Notes: generated by a model from the letters alone, not told the origin. A stretch of 64,000 nt of DNA from JAGRKR01 sp041397725 (GCA_041397725.1 JAWKVZ010000005.1:281195-345194); one strand, 5' to 3'. Counted from the first letter of the stretch, positions 17,404-26,179 are shown. Numbers and translations are program-made.

Positions 17404-18192
17404 TCACTCGTGCGCGTGGAACTCGTCCTGCTCGGACAGCGCCCGCTGAAGCTCAAGAAGCTCGCGGGTGGCGTTGGCGTTGTCGAAGATCGCCCGGGCG
17501 AGTTGCCCCCAGAAGACAACCGTCAGGCCCAGCACCATCGGCACGACCGCGATCACGACGGCGCCGGCAAGGCCGCCGGCGACGCCGAACAGGCCGCCTT
17601 TCATGAGGCCGCTGCCGAATTGCGTCAGGCTCGCCACGGCGAGCACAGGACCAGCCCCGAACAGCAGCCAGCCGAGCGTGGAGAAGATGCCGGAAACGAG
17701 CTTGCCCGCCTTGTAGTCGTTGACGCGGCCCGGAAGCGCGATCGGCCGCATGGGTGCCAGATACCGTGGCTGCGGCCCGGGACCGTGGGGGGCTTGATGC
17801 GGCGACGGCGGCATGTGGGCGTGGGGCTGCCCAGGTCGGCCCTGCATCGGCACCATGCCGTCGCGGGCGGACGTTTGTGGCGGCGGTGTCAGCGGCGCCT
17901 GCGGGGCTTCGGACGGGCGGCGTGCCGACGGCGGCTTCGGCGGCGGGGCGTGCCCGGCCTCGCCATTCAGGGCGCCGTTGTGGGTGCCGTTCAGGCGCGG
18001 TTGGCCTTGCGGCGGGGACCCGGGAATGAGGGCAGCGACACGCGCCAGCCCTTCGCGGGCGATCTTGGCCTCCGGCGTCTGGCCATGGTGATCGGCGATG
18101 TGCTTGTAGAACTGGTAGGCGTAGTCGTACTTCTTCTCCGACTCGGCCTTCCGGCCGGCCTCGAGAACCTGGGCGACCGTGAATTGCGTCAT
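17404..18192 (-). CDS. Membrane protein with N-terminal TPR-like helix pair, unknown function
   Basis: 262 residues in three parts. Residues 5-45 look like one TPR helix pair (VLEAGRKAESEKKYDYAYQFYKHIADHHG). Residues ~55-150 are a Pro/Gly/His-rich linker without predicted structure. The C-terminal half has hydrophobic segments (STLGWLLFGAGPVLAVASL and VVIAVVPMVLGLTVVFW) followed by a short acidic tail. Probably anchored in the inner membrane. I do not recognise the family. It converges on moaB and is preceded by a 164-bp gap in which I see no gene. Confidence 0.68.
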   Translation of the reverse strand: MTQFTVAQVLEAGRKAESEKKYDYAYQFYKHIADHHGQTPEAKIAREGLARVAALIPGSPPQGQPRLNGTHNGALNGEAGHAPPPKPPSARRPSEAPQAPLTPPPQTSARDGMVPMQGRPGQPHAHMPPSPHQAPHGPGPQPRYLAPMRPIALPGRVNDYKAGKLVSGIFSTLGWLLFGAGPVLAVASLTQFGSGLMKGGLFGVAGGLAGAVVIAVVPMVLGLTVVFWGQLARAIFDNANATRELLELQRALSEQDEFHAHE

Positions 18193-18356
18193 GATACAGC
18201 GCCCCTGTCGACGAATATGCTAGGAACCACTATTGCACACGTTATCGCGACTGTCTGTGGCGAGCCAGTGGTGAAGAGCCGCAAATCTGGGAAAAACCTG
18301 ATCGCGCCTTGATGGCAATCGCCAGATTGATGCCGGAAATCGGCGCTCGATCCGCC

Positions 18357-19094
18357 TTAATCGGACGCGCTATCTCGCTCATCTGAAACGTTTTCATCAG
18401 CTCGCGGCAGCAGTCGTCGTCCGGCCGTGGCGGCGACCCGTGCAAGGCTCCAGGCATCGTCGACATCATCGAGCTCGGCGGCGCTGGCGACAGGCGTGCC
18501 GCGCAGATTCTTCAACGTATCGGCGAGTGTGTGGGCGCTCGACCAGCGCACGCCGCCGAAGGGGCGCGGCGCCCGGCGCGTCCGCCTGTAGCCGACGAGA
18601 TAGAAGCCACCGTCAGCCGCCGGGCCGAGCACGACGTCGTGGCGGCCGAGCAGCCGGAACGCCTGCGCGATGTGGCGAGGCTCCAGCGCCGGGATGTCGG
18701 TGCCGACCACGATCACCGGGCCGGGCGGCTGACCCACCAGCAGGCGCTGCATGCGCGTTCCCAGGTCGCCCGCGCCCTGCGGTATGCGGACCGGCCCCGC
18801 CGGCCACGACCGACCGGCAACCGCCGTATCCGGGGAGACGGCGAGCAGCGTCTGCCAGCGGCGCGAGGCCGACAGCCGGGCCACCACCGAGCCCATGACG
18901 TGACGATAGAAGTAGGTGGCTCTGACGAGGCCGACCTCGCGCGCCAGCCGGGTCTTGACGTTGCCCATCACGGGCAGCTTGGCCATGATGACCAGGCGAC
19001 AGCGAAACGGCGCCACCCGCTTGGGTGGCGCCGGCCCCACGAGACGAGGGCGAGGTGTGCAGGGCAGGGGTATCCTGCCCGCTCCGCCCAGCAT
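18357..19094 (-). CDS. TIGR04282 family glycosyltransferase (DUF2064)
   Basis: Nucleotidyl/glycosyltransferase-like protein of the rSAM/selenodomain-associated transferase 1 family. Family motif at residues ~33-50: RLVIMAKLPVMGNVKTRLAR; later VIVVGTDIPALEP, GPAADGGFYLVGY and WSSAHTLADTL. About 245 residues. The ATG at 19094 overlaps the stop of the metallo-hydrolase gene as TGATG, so translation is probably coupled; an internal ATG at 18986 would cut off half of the conserved first strand. The first ~30 residues are not conserved. Works in a cluster with the TIGR04283 transferase at 20272. Confidence 0.82.
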   Translation of the reverse strand: MLGGAGRIPLPCTPRPRLVGPAPPKRVAPFRCRLVIMAKLPVMGNVKTRLAREVGLVRATYFYRHVMGSVVARLSASRRWQTLLAVSPDTAVAGRSWPAGPVRIPQGAGDLGTRMQRLLVGQPPGPVIVVGTDIPALEPRHIAQAFRLLGRHDVVLGPAADGGFYLVGYRRTRRAPRPFGGVRWSSAHTLADTLKNLRGTPVASAAELDDVDDAWSLARVAATAGRRLLPRADENVSDERDSASD

Positions 19095-20065
19095 CAGGCC
19101 TTCATGGGCACGAACGCGTAGCCCGAGCCGTCCTTGGCCAGCGTGCCGGCGTTCGGCAAGCCGAAGTGGTAGCCCGCGACGATCGCCTTGTCGGCGACGG
19201 CCTGCTCGAACAGCTTGCGGCGGTTGCTTTCGGCAAGCTTCGGGTCGGCGTCGAAGATCGCCTGCCAGCCGGGATTGCGAACGAACAGCGCAGGGACGTT
19301 CGAGGTGTCGCCCATGATCATGAATTGCTGGCTGCCGGAACTCAGCCGGAATACCGAGTGACCGGGCGTGTGGCCATGGGCGGAGAGCATCGTCACGCCC
19401 GGCACGACCTCTTTGCCGGCCTCTGCCTGCTTCAGGTTCTTCCAGGTCGGGAAAGTGGCCTGGATGCGCTTTGCGAGGCCCTGGCGCGCGGCCGGAAGCT
19501 TGGGGATCAGCGCCGGGTCCGTCCAGAACTTGTACTCGGCCGACGGCACGATGATCTCGGCGTTCGGGAACACCTGGGCGTTGGTGCCCTTCGCCATCAG
19601 GCCGAAGATATGGTCGGGATGGAAGTGCGAGATGAGGATCGTCTTGACGGACTTGGCATCGATGCCGGCCGCGGCCATGTGCTTCATCATCAAGCCGGCC
19701 TTCGGTCCGCCGGCCTGACCGCCCGTGCCGGAGTCGACGAGGATGACGTCGCCCTTGATCTTCAGCGCCAGGGCCGTGAAGGTGATCGGCACGAAGGCGT
19801 CCGCCAGCCCGCCCGCCTTGAGCGCCGCCTTGGTCTGGGCGACCGTGGCGTTGCGGATGAACTTGTCGTCGTGGGCCTTCTCCCAGATGCCATCGAAGAG
19901 GGAGGTCACCTCGACATCGCCGACCTTGAAGGTCATGAAGCCCTTCGTCAGGAGATCGCTCTTCGCCTGGGCGGCGTCGATGAAGGTGACGTGCCGGTTC
20001 AGTCCGAAGAGTGCCGCAGCACCCGCGGCGGACAGGACGAGATCGCGGCGAGAGACTTTCAGCAT
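19094..20065 (-). CDS. Tat-exported metallo-beta-lactamase-fold hydrolase
   Basis: Signal peptide with a twin-arginine motif (VSRRDLVLSAAGAAALFG), so folded export through Tat is likely. The zinc motif HFHPDH (His147, His149, Asp151, His152) is intact, and later HGHTPGHS supplies further ligands. 323 residues. The pattern (DSGTGGQAG, SAEYKFWTDP, MIMGDTSNVPALF) resembles periplasmic MBL hydrolases often annotated next to quorum-quenching lactonases; the substrate is unknown. It is sandwiched between two glycosyltransferase genes on the same strand and overlaps the next one by one base. Confidence 0.87.
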   Translation of the reverse strand: MLKVSRRDLVLSAAGAAALFGLNRHVTFIDAAQAKSDLLTKGFMTFKVGDVEVTSLFDGIWEKAHDDKFIRNATVAQTKAALKAGGLADAFVPITFTALALKIKGDVILVDSGTGGQAGGPKAGLMMKHMAAAGIDAKSVKTILISHFHPDHIFGLMAKGTNAQVFPNAEIIVPSAEYKFWTDPALIPKLPAARQGLAKRIQATFPTWKNLKQAEAGKEVVPGVTMLSAHGHTPGHSVFRLSSGSQQFMIMGDTSNVPALFVRNPGWQAIFDADPKLAESNRRKLFEQAVADKAIVAGYHFGLPNAGTLAKDGSGYAFVPMKA

Positions 20066-20271
20066 GGTACTGCTCCTTGTCGATCTGCGATGAAATGGCC
20101 GGGTGACCCGGACCCGGCTCGATCGCCGTAGCGCCGGTCCAAATCTCCGCGCAAACTACGCTACGTTGGCAGGCGCAAGAAGGGCGCCCCTCATGGCGAT
20201 CACGCCTATTTGATCGGGAATAATCCGGCAATCGGATTCGTGCAGGCGCGACGTAGGCGGGCCGGTCGGCC

Positions 20272-20961
20272 TCAACCGTACAGGCGGACGATGTGCCGCG
20301 TCGGCACGCGCAGGAGGAAGAGCGCCACGCACGACATGTTCCGCAGGGATCGCAGGAGATAGCCGTCGCGCCTGAAGCGCACCGCCGACGTCGTGGCGCG
20401 GCTGCGGAGCATGACGATGCGCTTGCGCCCGAGACCGCGAACCATGGCGACGTCCTCCATCAGAGGCAAAGGCTGGTAGCCGCCGACGCTCTCGTAGAGC
20501 CGGCGTGGCACCAGCAGTCCCTGGTCGCCATAGGGCAGCCGCAGCAGGAGGCATCTGAGGCTGACGAGCGTCTCGAGCGCGCGCGGTGCGAAGCCGATGT
20601 CGTCGAGCGAGAACTGGAAGGCCGCCGCCGACTCCGGTCGTGCGCCGCCGTCCACGCGCTCGATGAACGCCAGCGCCTCGCTCTCCCAGCCCGCCTCGAG
20701 CACCGTATCGGCGTGCAGGAACAGCAACCACGGCTGTCGCGCCGCCTTGGCGCCGGCCGCGAGCTGCGAACCGCGGCCCTTCTGCGCCGTCACGAGCTCG
20801 GCGCCCGCCGCCTCGACGATACGCGCCGTATGGTCGCTCGAGCCGCCGTCGACGATGATGACCTCGCGCACCACCCCTTCCACGGCCGCCGGCACCAGTG
20901 CGGTGAGGGTGGCCGCCAACACGCGTTCCGCGTTGAGTGTCGGGATGACGACTGTGATCAT
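20272..20961 (-). CDS. TIGR04283 family glycosyltransferase (GT2 type)
   Basis: Family-2 glycosyltransferase of the rSAM/selenodomain-associated transferase 2 group (sometimes called arsenosugar biosynthesis glycosyltransferase). N-terminal ITVVIPTLNAERVL, then EVIIVDGGSSDHT, RGSQLAAGA and LLFLHADT, where the metal-binding Asp sits; PYGDQGLLVPRRLYESVGGY and PLMEDVAM follow. 229 residues, the family length. A 206-bp gap separates it from the metallo-hydrolase downstream; I see no gene in that gap. Actual donor and acceptor unknown. Confidence 0.88.
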   Translation of the reverse strand: MITVVIPTLNAERVLAATLTALVPAAVEGVVREVIIVDGGSSDHTARIVEAAGAELVTAQKGRGSQLAAGAKAARQPWLLFLHADTVLEAGWESEALAFIERVDGGARPESAAAFQFSLDDIGFAPRALETLVSLRCLLLRLPYGDQGLLVPRRLYESVGGYQPLPLMEDVAMVRGLGRKRIVMLRSRATTSAVRFRRDGYLLRSLRNMSCVALFLLRVPTRHIVRLYG

Positions 20962-21099
20962 GGCAGCGGACTATAGCGGTCGCTCGGGTCCGCTAGAAGC
21001 CGGCAGCGGGTTTGCGCGTGCAAATTTTGTTCTTTCTTTGTTCTCATCGTGCACGTAAGCTCTCGCGTGGTGGTGAGCCGACAGGTGGGAGTGTCTGCG

Positions 21100-22215
21100 A
21101 TGCCGAGGCATGTCGTTGCGGAAGAGAGCGGCCGGCGGGGCGGCGAAAGCCGCGATGGGCGTTTGCGCGGCCGGGGCGCCCGCTCCAACCGGAGTGGGCG
21201 GTACGAGGCCCTGGTCGTCGAGGAGGCGGACGACGGCTGGGGGCATGCCGACGAGCCCGCGAAGCTCCGGACCGAGGTGCAGCTCGAGCAGGCACGCACC
21301 ATCATCACCAGGAACGACAGCCCCGACATCTCGTTCGATCAGTCGATCAACCCCTACCGCGGCTGCGAGCATGGGTGCAGCTATTGCTACGCCCGGCCCA
21401 GCCACTGCTATCTCGGCCATTCCGCCGGGCTCGACTTCGAGAGCAAGCTCTATGCGAAGCCCGGCGCGGCGGCTCTCCTGAGGCGGGAGCTGGCGGCCCC
21501 GCGCTACGCGCCCCGCACCATCGCGCTGGGGACCAACACCGATCCCTATCAGCCGATCGAGCGGGAGCATGGCCTCACGCGACAGTTGCTCGAGGTCATG
21601 GTCGAGACGCGGCACCCGGTCGGCATCGTCACCAAGTCCGCCCTGATCCTGCGCGATCTCGACCTACTGGCGGAGCTGGCGCGGCGCGACCTCGTCAAGG
21701 TGGCGATCTCGGTGACGACGCTCGACCGGGTCACGGCGCGCAAGATGGAGCCCCGGGCCTCGACGCCCGCCAAGCGCCTGGAGGCTATCGCGCGACTGGC
21801 GGAGGCGGGCATCCCGACCGCGGTCATGGTCGCGCCCGTGGTTCCGGCGATCAACGACAGCGAGATCGAGGCCATTCTCGGCGCAGCCAGCGATGCCGGC
21901 GCACGCGAGGCGGGCTATGTCCTGCTGCGGCTGCCGCTCGAGATCAAGGAGCTGTTCCGGGAATGGCTCGCGACGGAGTTCCCGGACCGCGCCCGGCGAG
22001 TCATCACGCTGATGCGATCGATGCACGGGGGACGCGACTACTCGGCGCAGTTCGGTGTGCGGCAGCGGGGGCGCGGCCCCTTTGCGGAGCAGATCGCCGC
22101 CCGCTTCCGGCTCGCCTTGAAGCGTTGCCGGCTGAACGAGCGGCGGCTGACGCTCAGGACCGATCTGTTCGAGCCGCCGTCCCCGGGTGGAGACCGTCAG
22201 TTGAGCCTGTTTTGA
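21100..22215 (+). CDS. PA0069 family radical SAM protein (SplB-like)
   Basis: Radical SAM enzyme with the CEHGCSYC cluster motif (Cys89, 93, 96; C-x3-C-x2-C) after NPYRG, which is characteristic of the spore-photoproduct-lyase-like PA0069 group. GTNTDPYQPIE, VTKSALILRDLDLL and LMRSMHGGRDY also match. 371 residues from the ATG at 21100, preceded by GGGAG; an earlier ATG at 21049 would add 17 residues. The first ~50 residues are basic and Gly/Arg-rich. The role of the family is unknown. Divergent from the TIGR04283 gene. Confidence 0.87.
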   Translation: MPRHVVAEESGRRGGESRDGRLRGRGARSNRSGRYEALVVEEADDGWGHADEPAKLRTEVQLEQARTIITRNDSPDISFDQSINPYRGCEHGCSYCYARPSHCYLGHSAGLDFESKLYAKPGAAALLRRELAAPRYAPRTIALGTNTDPYQPIEREHGLTRQLLEVMVETRHPVGIVTKSALILRDLDLLAELARRDLVKVAISVTTLDRVTARKMEPRASTPAKRLEAIARLAEAGIPTAVMVAPVVPAINDSEIEAILGAASDAGAREAGYVLLRLPLEIKELFREWLATEFPDRARRVITLMRSMHGGRDYSAQFGVRQRGRGPFAEQIAARFRLALKRCRLNERRLTLRTDLFEPPSPGGDRQLSLF

Positions 22216-22220
22216 GACGT

Positions 22221-22244
22221 CCGCCGGCCGGCCGCGGCTTTTTT
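22221..22244 (+). terminator. GC-rich hairpin with T6 tract
   Basis: Directly after the PA0069-like gene, a CCGCCGGCCGGCCGCGG block that can fold in several short GC stems is followed by six T residues (22239-22244). Looks like an intrinsic terminator separating it from rnhB, although the stem is imperfect. Confidence 0.5.
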
Positions 22245-22300
22245 CACAGCTACGTTCGAGCCGGCGCGCGTGAACCTCGCGGTCCGCGTCCGAGCGTGGC

Positions 22301-22963
22301 ATGGTCGCGGCCATGCGACGGGTTGGCAACAGGAAGGGCGGGCGGCCAGCGGCCGACGACGGGCTCGAGCGTGCTTTGGCGCTCCGGGTCGGGGGGCTCG
22401 TTGCCGGTGTCGATGAAGCGGGCCGTGGCCCTTGGGCCGGACCCGTGGTGGCCGCCGCCGTGATTCTCGATCCGGCCGCTGTGCCCATCGGCATCGCCGA
22501 TTCCAAGGCGCTTACATCCGACCGCCGCGCCAATCTCTACGACGCGATCCTGGCGAGTGCCATGGTCGGCGTCGGCATCGGCGAGGTCGAGCGTATCGAC
22601 CGCGACAACATCCTCAATGCCACGATGTGGGCGATGCGGGAGGCCATCCTGCGGCTTCCGGTCCGGCCGGTGGCCGCCCTCGTCGACGGCAATCGGCGGC
22701 CCGAGGCGCCCGTCGCGATCGAGACCGTGGTCGGCGGCGACGCGCGCTCGCTCAGCATCGCCGCGGCCTCGATCGTGGCGAAGGTGACGCGCGACCGGCT
22801 GATGCAGCAGCTCGCGCTGGCGCATCCGGGCTATGGCTTCGAGCGACACAAGGGCTATGGCACCGCTGAGCATCGCCGCGCCCTCGATCGCCTCGGCCCC
22901 TGCCCACAGCACCGGCGCTCATTCGCACCGATCCGGCTCGTGTTGGAGCGGGCTGTGCGCTGA
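22301..22963 (+). CDS. rnhB: Ribonuclease HII
   Basis: Removes ribonucleotides from RNA-DNA hybrids and misincorporated sites. The catalytic Asp-Glu pair lies in GVDEAGRGPWAGPVV (Asp38, Glu39); LIADSK-like IADSKAL, the AALVDGNR strand and SIAAASIVAKVTRDRLM carry the other acidic residues. 220 residues. A second ATG at 22313 is an equally possible start. Followed by ccrM 192 bp downstream, the classic alphaproteobacterial order. Confidence 0.94.
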   Translation: MVAAMRRVGNRKGGRPAADDGLERALALRVGGLVAGVDEAGRGPWAGPVVAAAVILDPAAVPIGIADSKALTSDRRANLYDAILASAMVGVGIGEVERIDRDNILNATMWAMREAILRLPVRPVAALVDGNRRPEAPVAIETVVGGDARSLSIAAASIVAKVTRDRLMQQLALAHPGYGFERHKGYGTAEHRRALDRLGPCPQHRRSFAPIRLVLERAVR

Positions 22964-23020
22964 TCCGGACCCGCGACGGGTAGCCGCCTCTACAACCTCC
23001 GGGCCGACGTCATGGCGATT

Positions 23021-23025
23021 GATTC
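23021..23025. promoter_or_regulatory. GANTC methylation site upstream of ccrM (GATTC)
   Basis: Recognition sequence of CcrM located 131 bp before the ccrM start. With the second site at 23129 it makes two GANTC sites in this 192-bp region. Their presence is seen; a regulatory role is inferred from Caulobacter, where methylation of the ccrM leader affects its transcription. Confidence 0.5.
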
Positions 23026-23128
23026 CGCTCCGTAGCGCCAGTTTCTTTGCGGAGGCGTCTTCATACTTTGTTCACCCTGTGGCATCACTAGATCGCAGTG
23101 GTGATCGATGTCGATCATCGTGGTGTCC

Positions 23129-23133
23129 GAGTC
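23129..23133. promoter_or_regulatory. GANTC methylation site in ccrM leader (GAGTC)
   Basis: Second CcrM recognition site, 22 bp before the ccrM ATG. GANTC is expected to be rare in GC-rich alphaproteobacterial DNA, so two in a short upstream region suggest autoregulation by methylation state. Confidence 0.5.
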
Positions 23134-23155
23134 GTCGTTTTGTGAGTAGCGTACC

Positions 23156-24286
23156 ATGGCCACGCGTAACCGGCGTCAGTCGGTCCTCGACCTCGATCGC
23201 GTTCTGCGCGGAGACTGCATCAGCGTCCTCTCGCGCCTGCCCGACGCCAGCGTCGATCTGGTGTTCGCCGATCCGCCCTACAATCTGCAGCTCGAAGGCG
23301 AGCTTCTGCGCCCGAATAACACGGTCGTGGACGGGGTGCATCACGACTGGGATCAGTTCGGCAGCTTTGCCGAGTACGACGCCTTCACGCGCGGCTGGCT
23401 CGGCGAGGTTCGCCGCGTTCTCAAGCCCGACGGCGCGGCGTGGGTCATCGGCTCCTATCACAACGTCTTCCGCCTCGGCACGGCCCTTCAGGATCTCGGA
23501 TTCTGGATCCTCAACGACATCGTCTGGCGCAAGACAAATCCGATGCCCAACTTCCGCGGTCGACGCTTCACCAATGCGCACGAGACGCTCATCTGGGCGG
23601 CTCGCGACCAGCGCTCGCGCTACGCCTTCAACTACGAGGCCATGAAGGCCGGCAACGACGATCTGCAGATGCGCTCCGACTGGCTGTTTCCCATCTGCTC
23701 CGGACCCGAGCGGCTCAAGGACGGTGAGGGCCGCAAGGCGCATCCGACACAGAAGCCGGAAGCGCTCATTCACCGCATCCTGCTGGCGTCCAGCCGTCCC
23801 GGCGACGTCGTGCTCGATCCCTTCCTCGGCAGCGGCACGACTGCGGCCGTGGCCCGGCGACTGGGGCGGCGGTTCATCGGCATCGAGCGCGACGAAGCCT
23901 ATGCGCGCATAGCAGAGGAACGCATCGCGGCGGTGAAGCCGCTGCCGGCGGCGGCGGTCGAGACGCTCCCCTCGAAGCGGGCAGAGCCGCGCGTGCCCTT
24001 CGGCACCATCATCGAGCTCGGCATCCTGGCCGCCGGCTCCACGCTGTACGATCCGCGCGCGCGCATCCAGGCCGAGGTCAAGGCCGACGGCACGCTCGCC
24101 TGCAAGGGCGCTCAGGGCTCCATTCACCGCCTCGGCGCGCAAGTGCAGGGCAAGGCCGCCTGCAACGGCTGGAGTTTCTGGCACTTCGAGGCGGACGGCG
24201 AGTTGCGCCCCATCGATCTCCTGCGTGAGCGGGCAAAGCGCGAGCTCGGCCTCGCCGGTGCTCGTCCGCTGGTCGCTGCGGAATAG
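23156..24286 (+). CDS. ccrM: Cell-cycle adenine DNA methyltransferase CcrM
   Basis: Orphan N6-adenine methyltransferase acting on GANTC. Beta-class order: catalytic DPPY (residues 39-42, FADPPYNL) precedes the SAM motif DPFLGSGTTAAVARRL (~residue 220). HPTQKPEAL and IGSYHNVFRLG are typical of CcrM. The C-terminal ~95 residues (GTIIELGILAAGSTLYDPRA ... ACNGWSFWHFE) are the additional RAMA-like DNA-recognition domain found in CcrM enzymes. 376 residues, slightly longer than Caulobacter CcrM. No restriction partner is encoded nearby, consistent with a solitary regulatory methylase. Confidence 0.95.
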   Translation: MATRNRRQSVLDLDRVLRGDCISVLSRLPDASVDLVFADPPYNLQLEGELLRPNNTVVDGVHHDWDQFGSFAEYDAFTRGWLGEVRRVLKPDGAAWVIGSYHNVFRLGTALQDLGFWILNDIVWRKTNPMPNFRGRRFTNAHETLIWAARDQRSRYAFNYEAMKAGNDDLQMRSDWLFPICSGPERLKDGEGRKAHPTQKPEALIHRILLASSRPGDVVLDPFLGSGTTAAVARRLGRRFIGIERDEAYARIAEERIAAVKPLPAAAVETLPSKRAEPRVPFGTIIELGILAAGSTLYDPRARIQAEVKADGTLACKGAQGSIHRLGAQVQGKAACNGWSFWHFEADGELRPIDLLRERAKRELGLAGARPLVAAE

Positions 24287-24359
24287 GCTGTTCGCGTCCG
24301 GGAGTCGGGGCTGAGCACGTGGCGGCTCCGGTCGTGCGGAAGTCGAGGCAGGGCGTCGC

Positions 24360-25109
24360 TCAGATGCTGCGGCCGCCGTCGACGTCGAGCGCTACGCCGG
24401 TGATGAAACCGGCCTCGGCCGACGCCAGGAACACGGCGGCATCGGCGATATCCCGCGGTGTCGAGAAGCGCCCGAGAGGGATGCCGGCCAGGAAGCGCTG
24501 GCGGTTCTCGGGGGTGTCGGGCACGCCCATGAACTGCTCGAGAAGCGCCGTCTCGCCGATCACTGGATTGATGGCGACGACGCGGATACCCATCGGCGCC
24601 AGCTCGGCGGCCATCGATTTGGTCAGCGTGATCGCCGCGCCCTTCGAGCCATTGTACCACGTGAGGCCGGGCCGCGGGCGGCCGCCGGCCGTCGAAGCGG
24701 TGTTGACGATGACGCCGCCGCCGCGCTTCTTCATCTCGGGCACCGCTTCGAGCGCCATGAGGTAGATGGCTTTGACGTTGACGGCATAGATCCGGTCGAA
24801 CGTCGCCTCGTCAACCTCCAGCATGGGCTGGTTCTTGTGGGTGACGCCGGCATTGTTCACGACGATGTCGAGGCCGCCGAAGATGCGCACAGCCTCCTGC
24901 ACCGTCGCCTTGACGTCTGCCCTGACCGCCACGTCGCACGCGACATGGATGGCGTTCTCGCCGATCTCGCGCGCCACCTCGCGGGCGCCCTGGCCGTTGA
25001 TGTCGGCGCAGACGACCTTGGCCCCCTCGCGGGCGTAGCCGACGGCGATGGCGCGTCCGAATCCGGAAGCGGCCCCGGTGACGATGGCGATCTTGTCGGC
25101 GAGACGCAT
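24360..25109 (-). CDS. SDR family oxidoreductase
   Basis: Classical short-chain dehydrogenase: cofactor loop TGAASGFGRA (residues 11-20), structural NNAG (85-88), catalytic Ser139, Tyr152 and Lys156 (WYNGSKGA). An acidic residue after the second strand (ADIN) points to NAD(H). 249 residues. The C-terminus VALDVDGGRSI is typical of FabG-like enzymes. Substrate not evident. It lies downstream of pheA on the same strand with a 24-bp gap, so it may be cotranscribed with kdsB-pheA; it converges on ccrM. Confidence 0.87.
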   Translation of the reverse strand: MRLADKIAIVTGAASGFGRAIAVGYAREGAKVVCADINGQGAREVAREIGENAIHVACDVAVRADVKATVQEAVRIFGGLDIVVNNAGVTHKNQPMLEVDEATFDRIYAVNVKAIYLMALEAVPEMKKRGGGVIVNTASTAGGRPRPGLTWYNGSKGAAITLTKSMAAELAPMGIRVVAINPVIGETALLEQFMGVPDTPENRQRFLAGIPLGRFSTPRDIADAAVFLASAEAGFITGVALDVDGGRSI

Positions 25110-25133
25110 GGCGGTTGCTCCGCGTGCGAAGGC

Positions 25134-26036
25134 TCAGCTCTGTGCCAGCTCTGCGCGGCGCGGACTGGCCGGATAGGTGCCGAGGATCTTCACCACCGAA
25201 GAGAAGAACGACAGCTCCTCGAGCGCCAGGCGCACGTGGTGGTCGGACGGGTGGCCTTCGATGTCGGCATAGAACATCGTGGCATTGAACGTGCCCTCGA
25301 GCTGGTAGGACTCGAGCTTGGTCATGTTGACGCCGTTGGTGGCGAAGCCGCCGAGGGCCTTGTAGAGGGCCGCGGGGACGTTGCGGACGCGGAAGATGAA
25401 GGTGGTGATGACGGGGCCTTCGTCCGGCTCGGCGTCGTCGGGCTCGGCGGCCAGGACCACGAACCTCGTCGTGTTGTGCGCCTCGTCCTCGACGTCGGCC
25501 TTGAGGATCTGCAGGCCGTAGATCTCCGCCGCCAGGCTGGAGGCGATGGCGGCCAGCGTTTTGTCGCCGGTCTCCTTGACGAGCCGTGCGGAGCCGGCCG
25601 TGTCGGCCTCGGGAATGGCGCGCAGGCCGAGCGACCTCAGCGTGTTGCGGCACTGTCCGAGCGCCTGGGTATGGGACATCACGCCCTTGATGGCCGAAAG
25701 CTCCGCACCCGGCAGCGCCATGAGCTGGTGGCGCACCCTCAGGAAGTGCTCGCCGACGATGTAAAGGTCGGACTGCGGCAGCAGATGGTGGATATCGGCG
25801 ACGCGGCCGGCGACCGAGTTCTCGATGGGGATCATGGCGTAGAGGGCGTCGCCGCTCTTCACCGCCGCCAATGCGTCCTCGAAGGTGGGGCACGGCGTCG
25901 GCGTGAGATTCGGCCACGCCTCGTGGCAGGCCAGATGCGAGTTGGCGCCGGGCTCGCCCTGGTAGGAGATCTTGCCCGTCAGAGACTCAGGTGAGGGGCG
26001 GGTGCCGCCGCTGGGGCGTGTCGTGGACTTGGCCAT
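25134..26036 (-). CDS. pheA: Prephenate dehydratase
   Basis: Converts prephenate to phenylpyruvate in phenylalanine synthesis. N-terminal catalytic domain: ISYQGEPGANSHLACHEAWP, IPIENSVAGRV, MSHTQALGQC. C-terminal ACT regulatory domain from residue ~205 (TTFIFRVRNVPAALYKAL ... NMTKLESYQLEG), which normally gives feedback control by phenylalanine. No chorismate mutase domain, so it is the monofunctional type. 300 residues. Same direction as kdsB, 143 bp downstream of it. Confidence 0.94.
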   Translation of the reverse strand: MAKSTTRPSGGTRPSPESLTGKISYQGEPGANSHLACHEAWPNLTPTPCPTFEDALAAVKSGDALYAMIPIENSVAGRVADIHHLLPQSDLYIVGEHFLRVRHQLMALPGAELSAIKGVMSHTQALGQCRNTLRSLGLRAIPEADTAGSARLVKETGDKTLAAIASSLAAEIYGLQILKADVEDEAHNTTRFVVLAAEPDDAEPDEGPVITTFIFRVRNVPAALYKALGGFATNGVNMTKLESYQLEGTFNATMFYADIEGHPSDHHVRLALEELSFFSSVVKILGTYPASPRRAELAQS

Positions 26037-26179
26037 GTCGTGTCGGGAACCGGATACGGCGAGGCGAGGCGGCGCAGGGCCACCGCGCGCGCAGGGGCTG
26101 ATCTCTGGAGTGCGATCGACTTTGCGGGAACCGCTTGCGCAGGCCCTGGAATTGCCGGTCGCACCATGAGGTAACGATC

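Noticed and set aside
19095..20231. Upstream part of the open frame that contains the TIGR04282 transferase
   Set aside because: The frame runs opposite in phase through the metallo-hydrolase gene and is Arg/Gly/Pro-rich; only the part from 19094 downward has family motifs.
23156..24286. ccrM considered as part of a restriction-modification system
   Set aside because: No endonuclease gene on either side, and rnhB adjacency plus the C-terminal extra domain identify the solitary cell-cycle methyltransferase.
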